A stretch of DNA of 64,000 nt, taken from assembly GCF_020531965.1 (NCBI RefSeq), contig NZ_JAJAWH010000017.1, forward strand, positions 1 to 64,000. The letters are read 5' to 3'. A model generated the notes under the pieces. That model worked only from the letters and a program-made list of their open reading frames with translations. It ran no database searches and was not told the DNA's origin. Origin of the DNA: Pseudorhizobium xiangyangii (lineage in GTDB: Bacteria > Pseudomonadota > Alphaproteobacteria > Rhizobiales > Rhizobiaceae). This document shows, piece after piece, positions 44,816 through 53,511 of this stretch. The first letter of the stretch is position 1; every line of letters begins with the position of its first letter. The position numbers were made by a program, and so were the translations under genes.

Positions 44816-46411
44816 ATGAAGCATTTTTGTACCCGACTTTTGGCCCAGGTCGCACTAAGCGCGATGATCCTGGGTGCGCCCGCTGCATTTGCAGAAACCC
44901 CGGATGACCAACTGGTGATAGCGACCTCGCTTGCGCAGGTTCTGTCGCTCGATCCGCATCAGGCGACCGAGGCGAAGGCCAACGAGATCATGGCGAACCT
45001 TTACGATCGCCTTATTTCCGTTGGCCCCGGCGGAGAGGTGCTACCACAGCTTGCCCAGAGCTGGGATATCGATGACAAGGGAATTACCTTTCATCTCCGC
45101 GATGCTGAGTTCGCCTCCGGCAACGCCGTCACGTCTGCAGATGTCGTTTACTCCATTACCAGGCTTCTGAAGCTTGATCAGGCTGCCGCGGCAAACCTCA
45201 AGCGCGTGGGTTACAACTCCGGCAATGTCGAGAAGCTGGTGACCGCGCCGGACGAAAAGACTGTCCGGATTGATTTGTCGGGTGAGACCACATCGGAACT
45301 ACTGCTTTACCGGCTGGCAATGGTCATAGCGAGCGTCGTTGACAGCGAGGAGGTCAAGGCCAACGAAGTCAATGGCGACTGGGGCAACGGTTGGCTGCGT
45401 ACGAACTCGGCCGGTTCCGGGCCCTTCACGCTCGATCGCTGGACGCCGAATGAAATCGTCATTCTCGAGGCGAACGATGACTACGTTGGTGGCGAGCCGA
45501 AGATGCGTCGTGTCATCGTGCGCCATGTGCCCGAGAGCCAAGTCGAACGATTGATGCTTGAACGTGGCGACGTCGATATTGCAAATGCATTGACCGCCTC
45601 GGACCTCGCGACGTTCAACGACAAGGAAGGTTTCGCGATCCAGCGCGTACCGACCGGGGGCTTCTATGTTCTGGCGATGAATGCCGGCAAGGAGCCCTTG
45701 TCCAATCCGAAAGTCCGCGAAGCGATTGCCTACGGCATCGACTACAAGGGCATGGAAACGGCCATCATGGGTCCTTACGGGCGGGCGCGCACTGTACCGG
45801 TGCCGGAGAATTTCAAACACGCTATCCCAAGCCCCGACTGGCAGTTGAACGTCGAAAAGGCCAAGTCATTGCTGGCGGAAGCCGGATATCCGGATGGTTT
45901 CTCGCTGACACTCAAGACGATTGCCCAGACGCCCCGCATTGATCTCGCGACCGCAATGCAAGCCTCGCTAGGCGAAATCGGCATTGAGGTAAAAATCCAG
46001 CAGGGGAACGGTTCGGACATTATCGCCGCCCACCGTGCGCGCGATTTCGATCTGCTGATGCCGCAGACGGGTGCCTACATGCCGAATGTCCTCGGCTCCA
46101 TGGAGCAGTTCTCCAGCAATCCCGACAACTCCAAGGAAGCCAACAACGCAGGCAACTTCGTGTGGCGTTCCGCCTGGGATATCCCAGAACTGACCGCCCT
46201 GACGGCCAAGGCGTCTCTAGAGCCGGATGCGAAAAAACGTGGAGAGATCTACGTCGAGATGCAGGAGCTTTTCGTAAAGCAGAAGCCGGCCGTCTTGCCG
46301 CTCTTCGAACGATACGAGCCGATCGTGCAAAGCACCCGGGTGCAGAACTATGTAGGCCATCCCAGCCAGACGACGCGCCTTGAAGGCGTGACAAAAACTG
46401 CAGCTGAGTAA
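44816..46411 (+). CDS. Opp/Dpp-type ABC transporter substrate-binding protein
   Basis: A 531-residue periplasmic SBP_bac_5 protein. The signal peptide (LLAQVALSAMILGAPAAFAE, cleavage near residue 27) is followed by LVIATSLAQVLSLDPHQATEAKANEI and the family core YDRLISVGPGGEVLPQLAQSWDIDDKG in pattern. GGGAGGGGAATCT precedes the ATG at 44816. Although the class is known for peptides, members beside sugar-acid enzymes bind oligosaccharides or uronides; that ligand type is inferred from kdgD and the UxuA-like gene. Confidence 0.9.
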   Translation: MKHFCTRLLAQVALSAMILGAPAAFAETPDDQLVIATSLAQVLSLDPHQATEAKANEIMANLYDRLISVGPGGEVLPQLAQSWDIDDKGITFHLRDAEFASGNAVTSADVVYSITRLLKLDQAAAANLKRVGYNSGNVEKLVTAPDEKTVRIDLSGETTSELLLYRLAMVIASVVDSEEVKANEVNGDWGNGWLRTNSAGSGPFTLDRWTPNEIVILEANDDYVGGEPKMRRVIVRHVPESQVERLMLERGDVDIANALTASDLATFNDKEGFAIQRVPTGGFYVLAMNAGKEPLSNPKVREAIAYGIDYKGMETAIMGPYGRARTVPVPENFKHAIPSPDWQLNVEKAKSLLAEAGYPDGFSLTLKTIAQTPRIDLATAMQASLGEIGIEVKIQQGNGSDIIAAHRARDFDLLMPQTGAYMPNVLGSMEQFSSNPDNSKEANNAGNFVWRSAWDIPELTALTAKASLEPDAKKRGEIYVEMQELFVKQKPAVLPLFERYEPIVQSTRVQNYVGHPSQTTRLEGVTKTAAE

Positions 46412-46431
46412 CCAGTCATGGGCAGCCGGTC

Positions 46432-47460
46432 ATGAAGGAACTTTCACTAGGCGGGCTGTTGCAGCGAGTACTGCAGCTAGTCGTCAGCCTGTTCATCCTC
46501 TTATGTGTAACCTTCGTGATCGGCCGCGTCATGCCAACCGACCCGGTCGGCGCAATTGTCGGGGAGCTCGCCGATCCGGCGGCCTATGAGGCAATGCGTG
46601 CGCGACTGGGACTCGACCTTCCCCTCTACCAACAGTTCTTCATCTTTCTACGCGGCCTCCTGCAGGGTGATTTCGGGACAGCCATCCTCACCGGAAACCC
46701 TGTTGCACGAGACCTGTCGCAGGCTTTTCCAGCAACCCTGGAGCTGGCCACCCTCGCTGTCATCATCTCGACTTTGGTTGGTGTGCCGCTCGGGCTTGCA
46801 GCCGCACTCTTTCGTGACAGCTTTATCGACAAGTTTGCGCGCATCTTTGCCCTGGTTGGTCATTCGATCCCGGTCTTCTGGTTTGGGATCGTCGGCCTGG
46901 TGATATTCTATGCATGGCTGTCATGGGTGGGAGGACCAGGGCGAGTGGACGTCTATTATGAAGGCCTCATCGAGCCGACGACCGGGCTGCTTCTGATCGA
47001 TAGCCTGATCGAGGGCGAGCCCGACATCTTCTGGAATGCTCTTTCGCATATCATTCTGCCCGCAAGCATCCTTGCCTATATGGCCATGGCCTATATCACG
47101 CGGATGACCCGCAGTTTTACCCTTGAGCAGCTGAGTCAGGACTATGTCATCGCCGCCCGCGCCAAGGGTGTCAGCCCAACGCGCACCGTTATCGGACACG
47201 TGCTTCCCAATATTGCAGTCCAGTTGATCACGGTACTGGCGATATCCTACGGCAATCTGCTGGAAGGTGCGGTCATCACCGAGATCGTCTTCTCCTGGCC
47301 GGGGATCGGACAGTACATGACGAATGCGCTGATGATCGGAGACATGAATGTGATCCTTGCCAGCACCATCATTATCGGCTTTGTCTTCATGTTGCTGAAT
47401 TTCCTCGCAGATATGGCTTACCTGCTATTGGATCCGAGAACCCGCGAGGTCGCACGATGA
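46432..47460 (+). CDS. Opp/Dpp-type ABC permease, DppB-like
   Basis: A 342-residue inner-membrane subunit with an N-terminal membrane segment, MPTDPVGAIVGELADPAAYEAMRARLGLDLPL near the start (classical for DppB/OppB) and the EAA loop YVIAARAKGVSPTRTVIGHVLPNIA. It overlaps the next permease by ATGA. Confidence 0.93.
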   Translation: MKELSLGGLLQRVLQLVVSLFILLCVTFVIGRVMPTDPVGAIVGELADPAAYEAMRARLGLDLPLYQQFFIFLRGLLQGDFGTAILTGNPVARDLSQAFPATLELATLAVIISTLVGVPLGLAAALFRDSFIDKFARIFALVGHSIPVFWFGIVGLVIFYAWLSWVGGPGRVDVYYEGLIEPTTGLLLIDSLIEGEPDIFWNALSHIILPASILAYMAMAYITRMTRSFTLEQLSQDYVIAARAKGVSPTRTVIGHVLPNIAVQLITVLAISYGNLLEGAVITEIVFSWPGIGQYMTNALMIGDMNVILASTIIIGFVFMLLNFLADMAYLLLDPRTREVAR

Positions 47461-48359
47461 CCGATACCCTACGGGACTTCCACCCCGCTCAGCCGCCAGG
47501 CCTTGCGACCCGGATATTGTCGTCGTCAGCTCGGGTCTGGCACAAGCTCGCTGATGAGCCTCTCGGCATGATCGGCTTTGCAATCCTGGCCCTTCTGGTT
47601 CTTGTCGCGATCTTCGCGCCGCTGATTGCACCCTTTGACCCCGCACGCCAAATGCTAAGCAACGCCTTGCAGCCGCCCAGCTTCGCCCATTTCGCGGGTA
47701 CAGATGAGTTCGGCCGCGATATCTTCAGCCGGCTGATCTACGGAACGCGCATTACCATCCAGACCGTCCTGTCGGTATCGGTCATCGTCGGCCCCATCGG
47801 CCTCATCATCGGTGTCGTGGCAGGCTTCTTCGGCGGCAGGACTGATGCGATTTTGATGAGGGCGACGGACATTGTCCTGTCCTTTCCGTCGCTGATCCTG
47901 GCACTGGCGTTCGCAGCGGCGCTTGGCGCAGGCCTCGGCACAGCCATCATCGCCATATCGCTGACTGCGTGGCCGCCAATTGCACGCCTGGCGCGGGCCG
48001 AAGCACTGGTGGTTCGCAACGCAGATTATGTCGCGGCGGCCCGCCTTTATGGTGCCTCGCCGCTGCGGATCCTTTTCCTCTACATTGCTCCCATGTGCAT
48101 CCCCTCGGTGATCGTTCGCCTCACGCTCAACATGGCAGGCATCATCCTCACAGCCGCCTCACTCGGCTTTCTCGGATTGGGTGCGCAACCTCCTTTGCCG
48201 GAATGGGGTGCCATGATCGCCAGCGGCAGAAAGTTCATGCTTGATTACTGGTGGGTTGCCGTGATGCCCGGCATCGCCATCCTGCTGACGAGCCTCGCCT
48301 TCAACATTGCCGGCGACACGCTGCGCGACCTTCTGGATCCTCGCCATGCCCGATCATGA
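47457..48359 (+). CDS. Opp/Dpp-type ABC permease, DppC-like
   Basis: A 300-residue membrane subunit with the DppC pattern FAGTDEFGRDIFSRLIYGTRI and EAA loop YVAAARLYGASPLRILFLYIAPMC. Its 3' end overlaps the ATPase gene by 14 bp, so the operon is translationally tight. Confidence 0.93.
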   Translation: MTDTLRDFHPAQPPGLATRILSSSARVWHKLADEPLGMIGFAILALLVLVAIFAPLIAPFDPARQMLSNALQPPSFAHFAGTDEFGRDIFSRLIYGTRITIQTVLSVSVIVGPIGLIIGVVAGFFGGRTDAILMRATDIVLSFPSLILALAFAAALGAGLGTAIIAISLTAWPPIARLARAEALVVRNADYVAAARLYGASPLRILFLYIAPMCIPSVIVRLTLNMAGIILTAASLGFLGLGAQPPLPEWGAMIASGRKFMLDYWWVAVMPGIAILLTSLAFNIAGDTLRDLLDPRHARS

Positions 48360-49191
48360 TCCTGCAACCGTACTGTCCGTGCGTGGATTGAACGTCCGTT
48401 TTGGCCGCAACGCAATTGCTGCCGTCTCCGATGTCAGCTTCGACGTGGGTCGCGAGCGCATAGGAATTGTCGGTGAATCTGGTTCCGGCAAGTCGACCAC
48501 GGGCCGGGCCATTATGCGCCTCCTGCCGCAAAAGGCGAGCATTTCGGCGGACCGGATGCACCTGAATGGCGAGGAACTGCTGGAGAAGACAGAAAGGGAA
48601 ATGGGCCGGTTGCGCGGTAAGGATCTCGCCCTGATCATGCAAGATCCGCGCTATTCGCTCAATCCTGTTCTCACGATCGGGCGTCAGATCGCGGAGTCGG
48701 CACGGTTACACCTGGGGTCTGGCAAGAAGGACGCACTCATTCACGCGCGTTCAATGCTGGAGAGGGTACGCATCAAGGACCCGGACCGGGTGCTTGGCCT
48801 CTACCCTCATCAGATATCCGGAGGCATGGGGCAGCGAGTGATGATCGCCATGATGCTGCTGGCCAAGCCGAAACTGGTGATTGCCGACGAGCCTACCTCC
48901 GCCCTAGACGTCAGCGTGCGCAAGGATGTCCTTGACCTACTCGACGAACTGGTTCGCGAAAACGATTCCGGCCTCATCCTCATCAGCCACGACATCCGAA
49001 TGGTCTCGGCTTTCTGTGAACGCATCATGGTCATGTATGCGGGAAGGGTGGTCGAGGTGCTGAGCCGCATGGAGGATGCCCAACATCCCTACACACGCGG
49101 TTTGATTGCGGCTATGCCCGATCCAAAACATCCGGTTCGACGCCTCAATGTCCTCGACAGGGCCCAGATCGAAGCGGAGGTAGGTCGATGA
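48346..49191 (+). CDS. Opp/Dpp-type ABC ATPase, DppD-like
   Basis: A 281-residue ATPase: Walker A GESGSGKST, signature ISGGMGQRVMIAMML, Walker B VIADEPTSALDV and switch ISHD. It lacks the longest C-terminal oligopeptide-loop extension seen in many DppD proteins (about 330 residues) but ends with HPVRRLNVLDRAQIEAEVG. The ATG at 48346 is chosen because upstream in-frame codons lie deep in the permease gene. Confidence 0.9.
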   Translation: MPDHDPATVLSVRGLNVRFGRNAIAAVSDVSFDVGRERIGIVGESGSGKSTTGRAIMRLLPQKASISADRMHLNGEELLEKTEREMGRLRGKDLALIMQDPRYSLNPVLTIGRQIAESARLHLGSGKKDALIHARSMLERVRIKDPDRVLGLYPHQISGGMGQRVMIAMMLLAKPKLVIADEPTSALDVSVRKDVLDLLDELVRENDSGLILISHDIRMVSAFCERIMVMYAGRVVEVLSRMEDAQHPYTRGLIAAMPDPKHPVRRLNVLDRAQIEAEVGR

Positions 49192-49925
49192 TCCGGGTAG
49201 AAAATCTCGATGTGACCTTTGGAGAGAAGCAACAACGCAATCACGTTGTCCGGGGCGTCAGCTTCGAGGTCGCGAGAGGGGAGACGCTGGGGATTGTCGG
49301 GGAATCCGGCTGTGGCAAATCGACGGTCCTACGCTCGCTAGCGGGGCTCGAAGGGACGTGGACCGGATCCATCTCGTTTAACGGAAAGCCTGTCGGCAAG
49401 AACCGTAGCCGGGAGGAATTGAAGCTCGCGCAGATGGTGTTTCAGGACCCCTACGGTTCACTACATCCTCGCCATCGCATCGGGAGAGCGCTTGCCGAGC
49501 CTGTCCGCTCCATGGGACAAGGTGATGGATGGTCAAAAGTCGCAGAAGCGCTGCTGCAAGTCGGACTTCCCGCCGAGTTCGTAGATCGATTTCCGCACGA
49601 GCTTTCCGGAGGACAGAGGCAACGTGTTGCGATCGCAAGAGCCCTGATACTGTCTCCGCCTATTCTACTGCTCGACGAACCCACGTCGGCGCTCGACGTA
49701 TCTATCCAGGCCGAAGTCCTCAACCTCCTCGCAGACAAGCGAGAGGAGCTTGGTCTTACCTGTGTCCTCGTCAGTCACGACCTGGCCGTGATCGGACATA
49801 TGTGTGACCGGATCCTTGTGATGAACGATGGAATGTTCGTCGACGAGTTGACGCGAGACGAGATGCGGCTAGGCATCACCCACGCGGACTATTCGCGCGA
49901 GCTGATCGAAGCGAGCTTTATCTAG
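49188..49925 (+). CDS. Opp/Dpp-type ABC ATPase, DppF-like
   Basis: A 245-residue ATPase: Walker A GESGCGKST, Q-loop FQDPYGSLHPRHRI, signature LSGGQRQRVAIARAL, Walker [14 protein letters not shown]. At 245 residues it is compact against about 320 in classical DppF, with little C-terminal extension. It overlaps the previous gene by ATGA and ends the importer operon. Confidence 0.92.
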   Translation: MIRVENLDVTFGEKQQRNHVVRGVSFEVARGETLGIVGESGCGKSTVLRSLAGLEGTWTGSISFNGKPVGKNRSREELKLAQMVFQDPYGSLHPRHRIGRALAEPVRSMGQGDGWSKVAEALLQVGLPAEFVDRFPHELSGGQRQRVAIARALILSPPILLLDEPTSALDVSIQAEVLNLLADKREELGLTCVLVSHDLAVIGHMCDRILVMNDGMFVDELTRDEMRLGITHADYSRELIEASFI

Positions 49926-49998
49926 GGAGGTGGTGGGCTGCTAACGGAACCACCTTATCAGAGGCTTCAAGCAAGGGGAAACCAGTAACTCCCAAGAG

Positions 49999-50595
49999 TT
50001 ATGAGAGGCGCAACTCGCTGATCACTTCAAGGTCGCGGTCGCTTCGAATATCGCCTTCGTCTGTGCCAAGCTGCGCGAGCCGATGGTCACGCTCTGTATT
50101 CAATCGGACGATGTCTTTTTCGTACCTGGTCACGACTGCCGTCAGCCAGCGATTGACCAGATAGTCGGGCTCAACCAGTTCAACGTTGAAACGGTCGAGA
50201 AGTCCGTTGGTGGTATCGGCGTCGTACCAGTCGCCGCCGACCACCCACTGGTTCACGGTGAACAGCCGCGTCACCCGGCCGCGGGCATCGACGCCGATGG
50301 CGATGAGATGGCAGGGCCCACTCTCCTTGCCGTCGGGTCGCACGAAGCAGTGGAAATGCCCATGCTCTCCGAGTTCATCGCTGTCGTCATGGCAATGGTA
50401 ATACCATTGGGCGCCCGAGGCGGTATCGTAGATGTCGCTCTCGGGATAGTGCTTCCAGGTGACAAGGCCATCGGAGGGCAAAGTCTTGCGCAGGACGCTC
50501 GTCCCGGACTTGGCAAGAATGGCCTCGCAATAGGCCATTTCCTGCGCTGCCCTGTCTCTTGCGTCGTCCAGCACTATAGCGCTCCCGCTGCGCAC
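49999..50595 (-). CDS. Conserved protein of DUF6969 type
   Basis: A 198-residue cytoplasmic-looking protein with VTWKHYPESDIYD, WYYHCHDDSDELGEHGHFHCFV and VNQWVVGGDWYDA. The several His/Cys residues (HCHDD, HGHFHCF) could bind a metal. I associate it with DUF6969, a family of unknown function, with moderate confidence. The GTG start at 50595 lies within the end of the upstream small-protein gene (22-bp overlap), so it belongs to the YeeE-containing operon. Confidence 0.6.
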   Translation of the reverse strand: MRSGSAIVLDDARDRAAQEMAYCEAILAKSGTSVLRKTLPSDGLVTWKHYPESDIYDTASGAQWYYHCHDDSDELGEHGHFHCFVRPDGKESGPCHLIAIGVDARGRVTRLFTVNQWVVGGDWYDADTTNGLLDRFNVELVEPDYLVNRWLTAVVTRYEKDIVRLNTERDHRLAQLGTDEGDIRSDRDLEVISELRLS

Positions 50596-50846
50596 GGGTT
50601 GGCACCGGCGGGGGTTGGTGCCGGCGCGGCGGAAGGCATAGGGGCGGACCCGCCGCTATAGTCATCCGCCAGGTCGTCGTAGTCGCGCTGGCCAGGCGTT
50701 GCGGGCATGGCGGCTGCGCATGGATTGTGGTCTTCCTGCTGGGCGAGCGCGGGCCGAGGCGCCTCGCTCGTCAGATGATCAGCGGCGATCGCGCCGATCG
50801 CGGCCAGAAGAGAGGCTCCAAACAGGGCCGTATTTTTTCTGCTCAT
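50574..50846 (-). CDS. Small exported protein with two NPCAA motifs
   Basis: A 90-residue protein with a signal-type start (NTALFGASLLAAIGAIAADHL) and a low-complexity Ala/Pro-rich tail. It carries NPCAAAMPATPGQ and, at the C-terminus, NPCAAGAL, so two Cys in matching contexts. The ATG at 50846 overlaps the YeeE-type gene stop as ATGA, and the end overlaps the DUF6969 gene. Function unknown; two exposed cysteines in a sulfur operon suggest a thiol carrier or a lipid- or redox-modified protein (inference). Confidence 0.65.
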   Translation of the reverse strand: MSRKNTALFGASLLAAIGAIAADHLTSEAPRPALAQQEDHNPCAAAMPATPGQRDYDDLADDYSGGSAPMPSAAPAPTPAGANPCAAGAL

Positions 50847-52054
50847 GATTTCTTGAACCCATCCAGACCGAAAAGTGGACGCAGGCCTATACCAAGGAGA
50901 CTGCCCAGAAACGCCATGACGAACCATACCCAGCCGTGCAGGCTTCCTGAAGCAATCCCGCTGAAAAGCGCCCCGATATTGCAGCCGAAGGAAAGGCGCG
51001 CGCCATAGCCCATCAGGAGCCCGCCGATGATGGCTGCAATATAAGACGCAAATGGCACTTTGGACTTTTCAGCGAATTTGCCGGCAAGCGAAGCCGCAAG
51101 CGCCGCCCCCAGGATTATCCCGAAGTTCATCACCGAGGTCACATCGAACAGGACGCTCTGGTCGAGCGCGCGCGCCTGTGCCGGAATCTGCCAGAACTCC
51201 CAGCTTGCGACCGGAATTCCCACGGCACTGAACAGCTTGGCGCCCCACAGACCGAAGCCATAGGTAACGGACCAGGGATGGCCGGCGAGCAGGAGCGTGA
51301 ACACGTTGCCAAGCGCCAGCAACACAGCGGCGACGATCAGCGGCCACGGACCGTGAAGCACCTTACCCGGCGTGAAATCCGCAAGTCCCACAAACACTGG
51401 CTCGATATTGCCGTGCCGCCGCTTTTCAACGAAAGCAAGCACCAGGAGGACCAGACCGATCGCCGCAAGAGTGACTGCGGTTCCTGAAAGCGCCCCGAAA
51501 TAATCCCCGAACTTGATGACTGGCATGGACGGCATTTCAAGCCAGAAGGGCAGATGCGCGGTGCCGATCACGGCGCCGAGGATAAAACCGGTCAGCGTGA
51601 CGAGCATGCGACCGCTTCCGCCGCCGACCGTGAAAAGCGTTCCTGAGCCACATCCGCCGCCCAACTGCATGCCCATCCCGAAGATGAAGGCGCCGAGAAG
51701 AACGGAGACGCCGACGGGCGCCCAGGCACCGGCAAAGCTGCGATCGAGCCCCCAGAACCCGCTCATCAAAGGAATGAAGACGATGGCAGTCATCCCGATC
51801 ATCAGGAACTGAGCCCGCATGCTGCGGCTTCGGCCATCGGTTGCGAACCGCTTCCAGCCACCGGTGAAGCCGAAGGACGCATGATACAGCGCCAGTCCCA
51901 AAAGGCCGCCGTTCAGAAACAGCAGCGCCTGAGTGATGGTGACCAGGGAGGCTAGCACCAATGCGCCGGCAAAGGCGGTCGCCAGAACGACCAGAAGCGG
52001 AAGGGAGTCCGCCTTCCCAGATGCGGAGGGCGCACCTGATACTGTTACAGCCAT
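50843..52054 (-). CDS. YeeE/YedE-family sulfur transporter (TsuA-like)
   Basis: A 403-residue membrane protein with about ten hydrophobic segments. It shows both Cys motifs of the YeeE/YedE family: QLGGGCGSGTLFTVGGG (near residue 135) and RLSFGCNIGALFSGIASGS (near 360). In TsuA these cysteines pass thiosulfate across the inner membrane. Thiosulfate or a persulfide is thus the likely substrate. It diverges from the thioredoxin/CcdA/rhodanese genes and heads an operon with the NPCAA and DUF6969 genes. Confidence 0.88.
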   Translation of the reverse strand: MAVTVSGAPSASGKADSLPLLVVLATAFAGALVLASLVTITQALLFLNGGLLGLALYHASFGFTGGWKRFATDGRSRSMRAQFLMIGMTAIVFIPLMSGFWGLDRSFAGAWAPVGVSVLLGAFIFGMGMQLGGGCGSGTLFTVGGGSGRMLVTLTGFILGAVIGTAHLPFWLEMPSMPVIKFGDYFGALSGTAVTLAAIGLVLLVLAFVEKRRHGNIEPVFVGLADFTPGKVLHGPWPLIVAAVLLALGNVFTLLLAGHPWSVTYGFGLWGAKLFSAVGIPVASWEFWQIPAQARALDQSVLFDVTSVMNFGIILGAALAASLAGKFAEKSKVPFASYIAAIIGGLLMGYGARLSFGCNIGALFSGIASGSLHGWVWFVMAFLGSLLGIGLRPLFGLDGFKKS

Positions 52055-52246
52055 GAAATTACGTCCGATTGCGATGAACGGGTCTTATCCCATGGAATGC
52101 CCTTGGCAGAAAATAACTCATCTCTCTTAGGTGGCCATTTTCGGGAAATTTCCACCTGCATCGTCAGCATAATGAGGTTTTTGTTCCTTTAGGGCTGGTG
52201 CGGCACCGGATATTTTGCCGGCCTGTTCTGGCAAGGGAAATGCTCC

Positions 52247-52672
52247 GTGATATTTACTCTGTTGCGTCAGGCGGCTCTTGCCGCCTCTGTCCTGGGCTCC
52301 CTTTCCATCCCCACAGTCTCCTTCCCCACTGCGGCTCACGCAGAAGAAGCGCGTCAGGCAAAACTGGTTCAGTATTCAGCGGACACGGATCTCCCAGCCT
52401 TGGCGAAGAACGGCAAGACCGTCGTCTTCTTCTTCGCAACCTGGTGCCCGAACTGCATCCTCACACTGACCGAACTTTCGGAAAAATGGGCAGACGTCGA
52501 TCCGGATGTCACGGTCGTCATTGCCGACTACGACCAGGAAACCGATCTGAAGGCGAAATACGGCGTCACCTATCAGGACACGTTTGTCCTCCTTGACCAT
52601 GAAGCAAACAGCGCCAAGCTCTGGAATGCCGGCGGGGTTGCCGGTCTGAATGAGAACGTTCGCACGCAATGA
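52247..52672 (+). CDS. Exported thioredoxin-fold protein
   Basis: A 141-residue periplasmic protein with a signal peptide (LAASVLGSLSIPTVSFPTAAHAEE) and a thioredoxin-type active site ATWCPNCIL. The rest keeps the fold (VVIADYDQETDLKAKYGVTYQDTFVLLDHEA), but the usual cis-Pro segment after QDTFV is altered, so it may be a reductant or carrier rather than a standard oxidase. The GTG start at 52247 has only a weak upstream site. It overlaps the CcdA-like gene by ATGA, its likely electron donor. Confidence 0.82.
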   Translation: MIFTLLRQAALAASVLGSLSIPTVSFPTAAHAEEARQAKLVQYSADTDLPALAKNGKTVVFFFATWCPNCILTLTELSEKWADVDPDVTVVIADYDQETDLKAKYGVTYQDTFVLLDHEANSAKLWNAGGVAGLNENVRTQ

Positions 52673-53388
52673 ACCTTCTCTTCGCATTCGCGGCAGGCGT
52701 CGCTACTATTCTCTCGCCCTGCGTCCTTCCGCTTCTGCCCGTCATACTGGCAAGCTCCACGCTCGACGGGCGTTGGCGCCCGCTCGGCCTCATCATCGGC
52801 TTTGCAGCATTCTTCACCGGCATCACGTTGCTGCTTAGCCTGCTGGTAAGGCAATTCTCGATTTCGCCCGACATTCACAGGACGGCCGCAGCCCTTGTCT
52901 TCATCGTGATGGGAGCCGTGCTCGCCATACCTGCCCTGAAGGCCCGTTTCGAGATGACGGCGTCGCTCCTGACGGGATCCTTTTCCTCCGGCGCCAGCAG
53001 GTCACGAGGATTTGCCGGTGGCCTTCTCACGGGTGCCGGCCTTGGCCTGGCGTGGACGCCGTGCGTCGGGCCGATCATGGCGGCGGTGATCACGTTGGCT
53101 CTCAATCAACAGACAAGCTTGCAGTCAGCATTGACCGCGGCGGCGTTCAGCCTTGGTACGGCATTGCCGATGGCACTCGCGGTGCTTCTCGGAAAAAGAC
53201 TTTACGACCGAACAGGCTGGCTGAAGCGGCATAGTGTGCGGATTCAGCAAGTGACGGGGATCTGCATCCTTCTGGTCGGCCTGGCCATCTGGTTCGGTAT
53301 CGACCGTTCCATCCAGGTTGCGCTTCTGCATGCGTTTCCCGGCTGGGAAGCCTCGCTCACCGGCTGGGAACGGGCCGTCGCAAATTGA
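52669..53388 (+). CDS. CcdA/DsbD-type membrane thiol transporter
   Basis: A 239-residue membrane protein with six hydrophobic segments and the two conserved Cys motifs, ILSPCVLPLLPV (first segment) and LAWTPCVGPIMAAV (fourth). Family members carry reducing equivalents from cytoplasmic thioredoxin to periplasmic partners. The partner is probably the adjacent thioredoxin-fold protein, and through it sulfur-carrying proteins of this cluster. Confidence 0.9.
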   Translation: MNLLFAFAAGVATILSPCVLPLLPVILASSTLDGRWRPLGLIIGFAAFFTGITLLLSLLVRQFSISPDIHRTAAALVFIVMGAVLAIPALKARFEMTASLLTGSFSSGASRSRGFAGGLLTGAGLGLAWTPCVGPIMAAVITLALNQQTSLQSALTAAAFSLGTALPMALAVLLGKRLYDRTGWLKRHSVRIQQVTGICILLVGLAIWFGIDRSIQVALLHAFPGWEASLTGWERAVAN

Positions 53389-53511
53389 ACGGCCGAAAAT
53401 TCCGCTGATTGGAGCAATATTTGCTCCACCCCGTCCGATAATTGGCAGCGAATTGATTGTTACCGACAGCGAAATATCCGACTTTCCCATGGCAAATTCT
53501 AGGAGTGACCG

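Noticed and set aside
49926-49998. GGTGG...CCACC pair after the DppF-like gene as a terminator
   Set aside because: Only a 5-bp stem with a long loop and no T-run.
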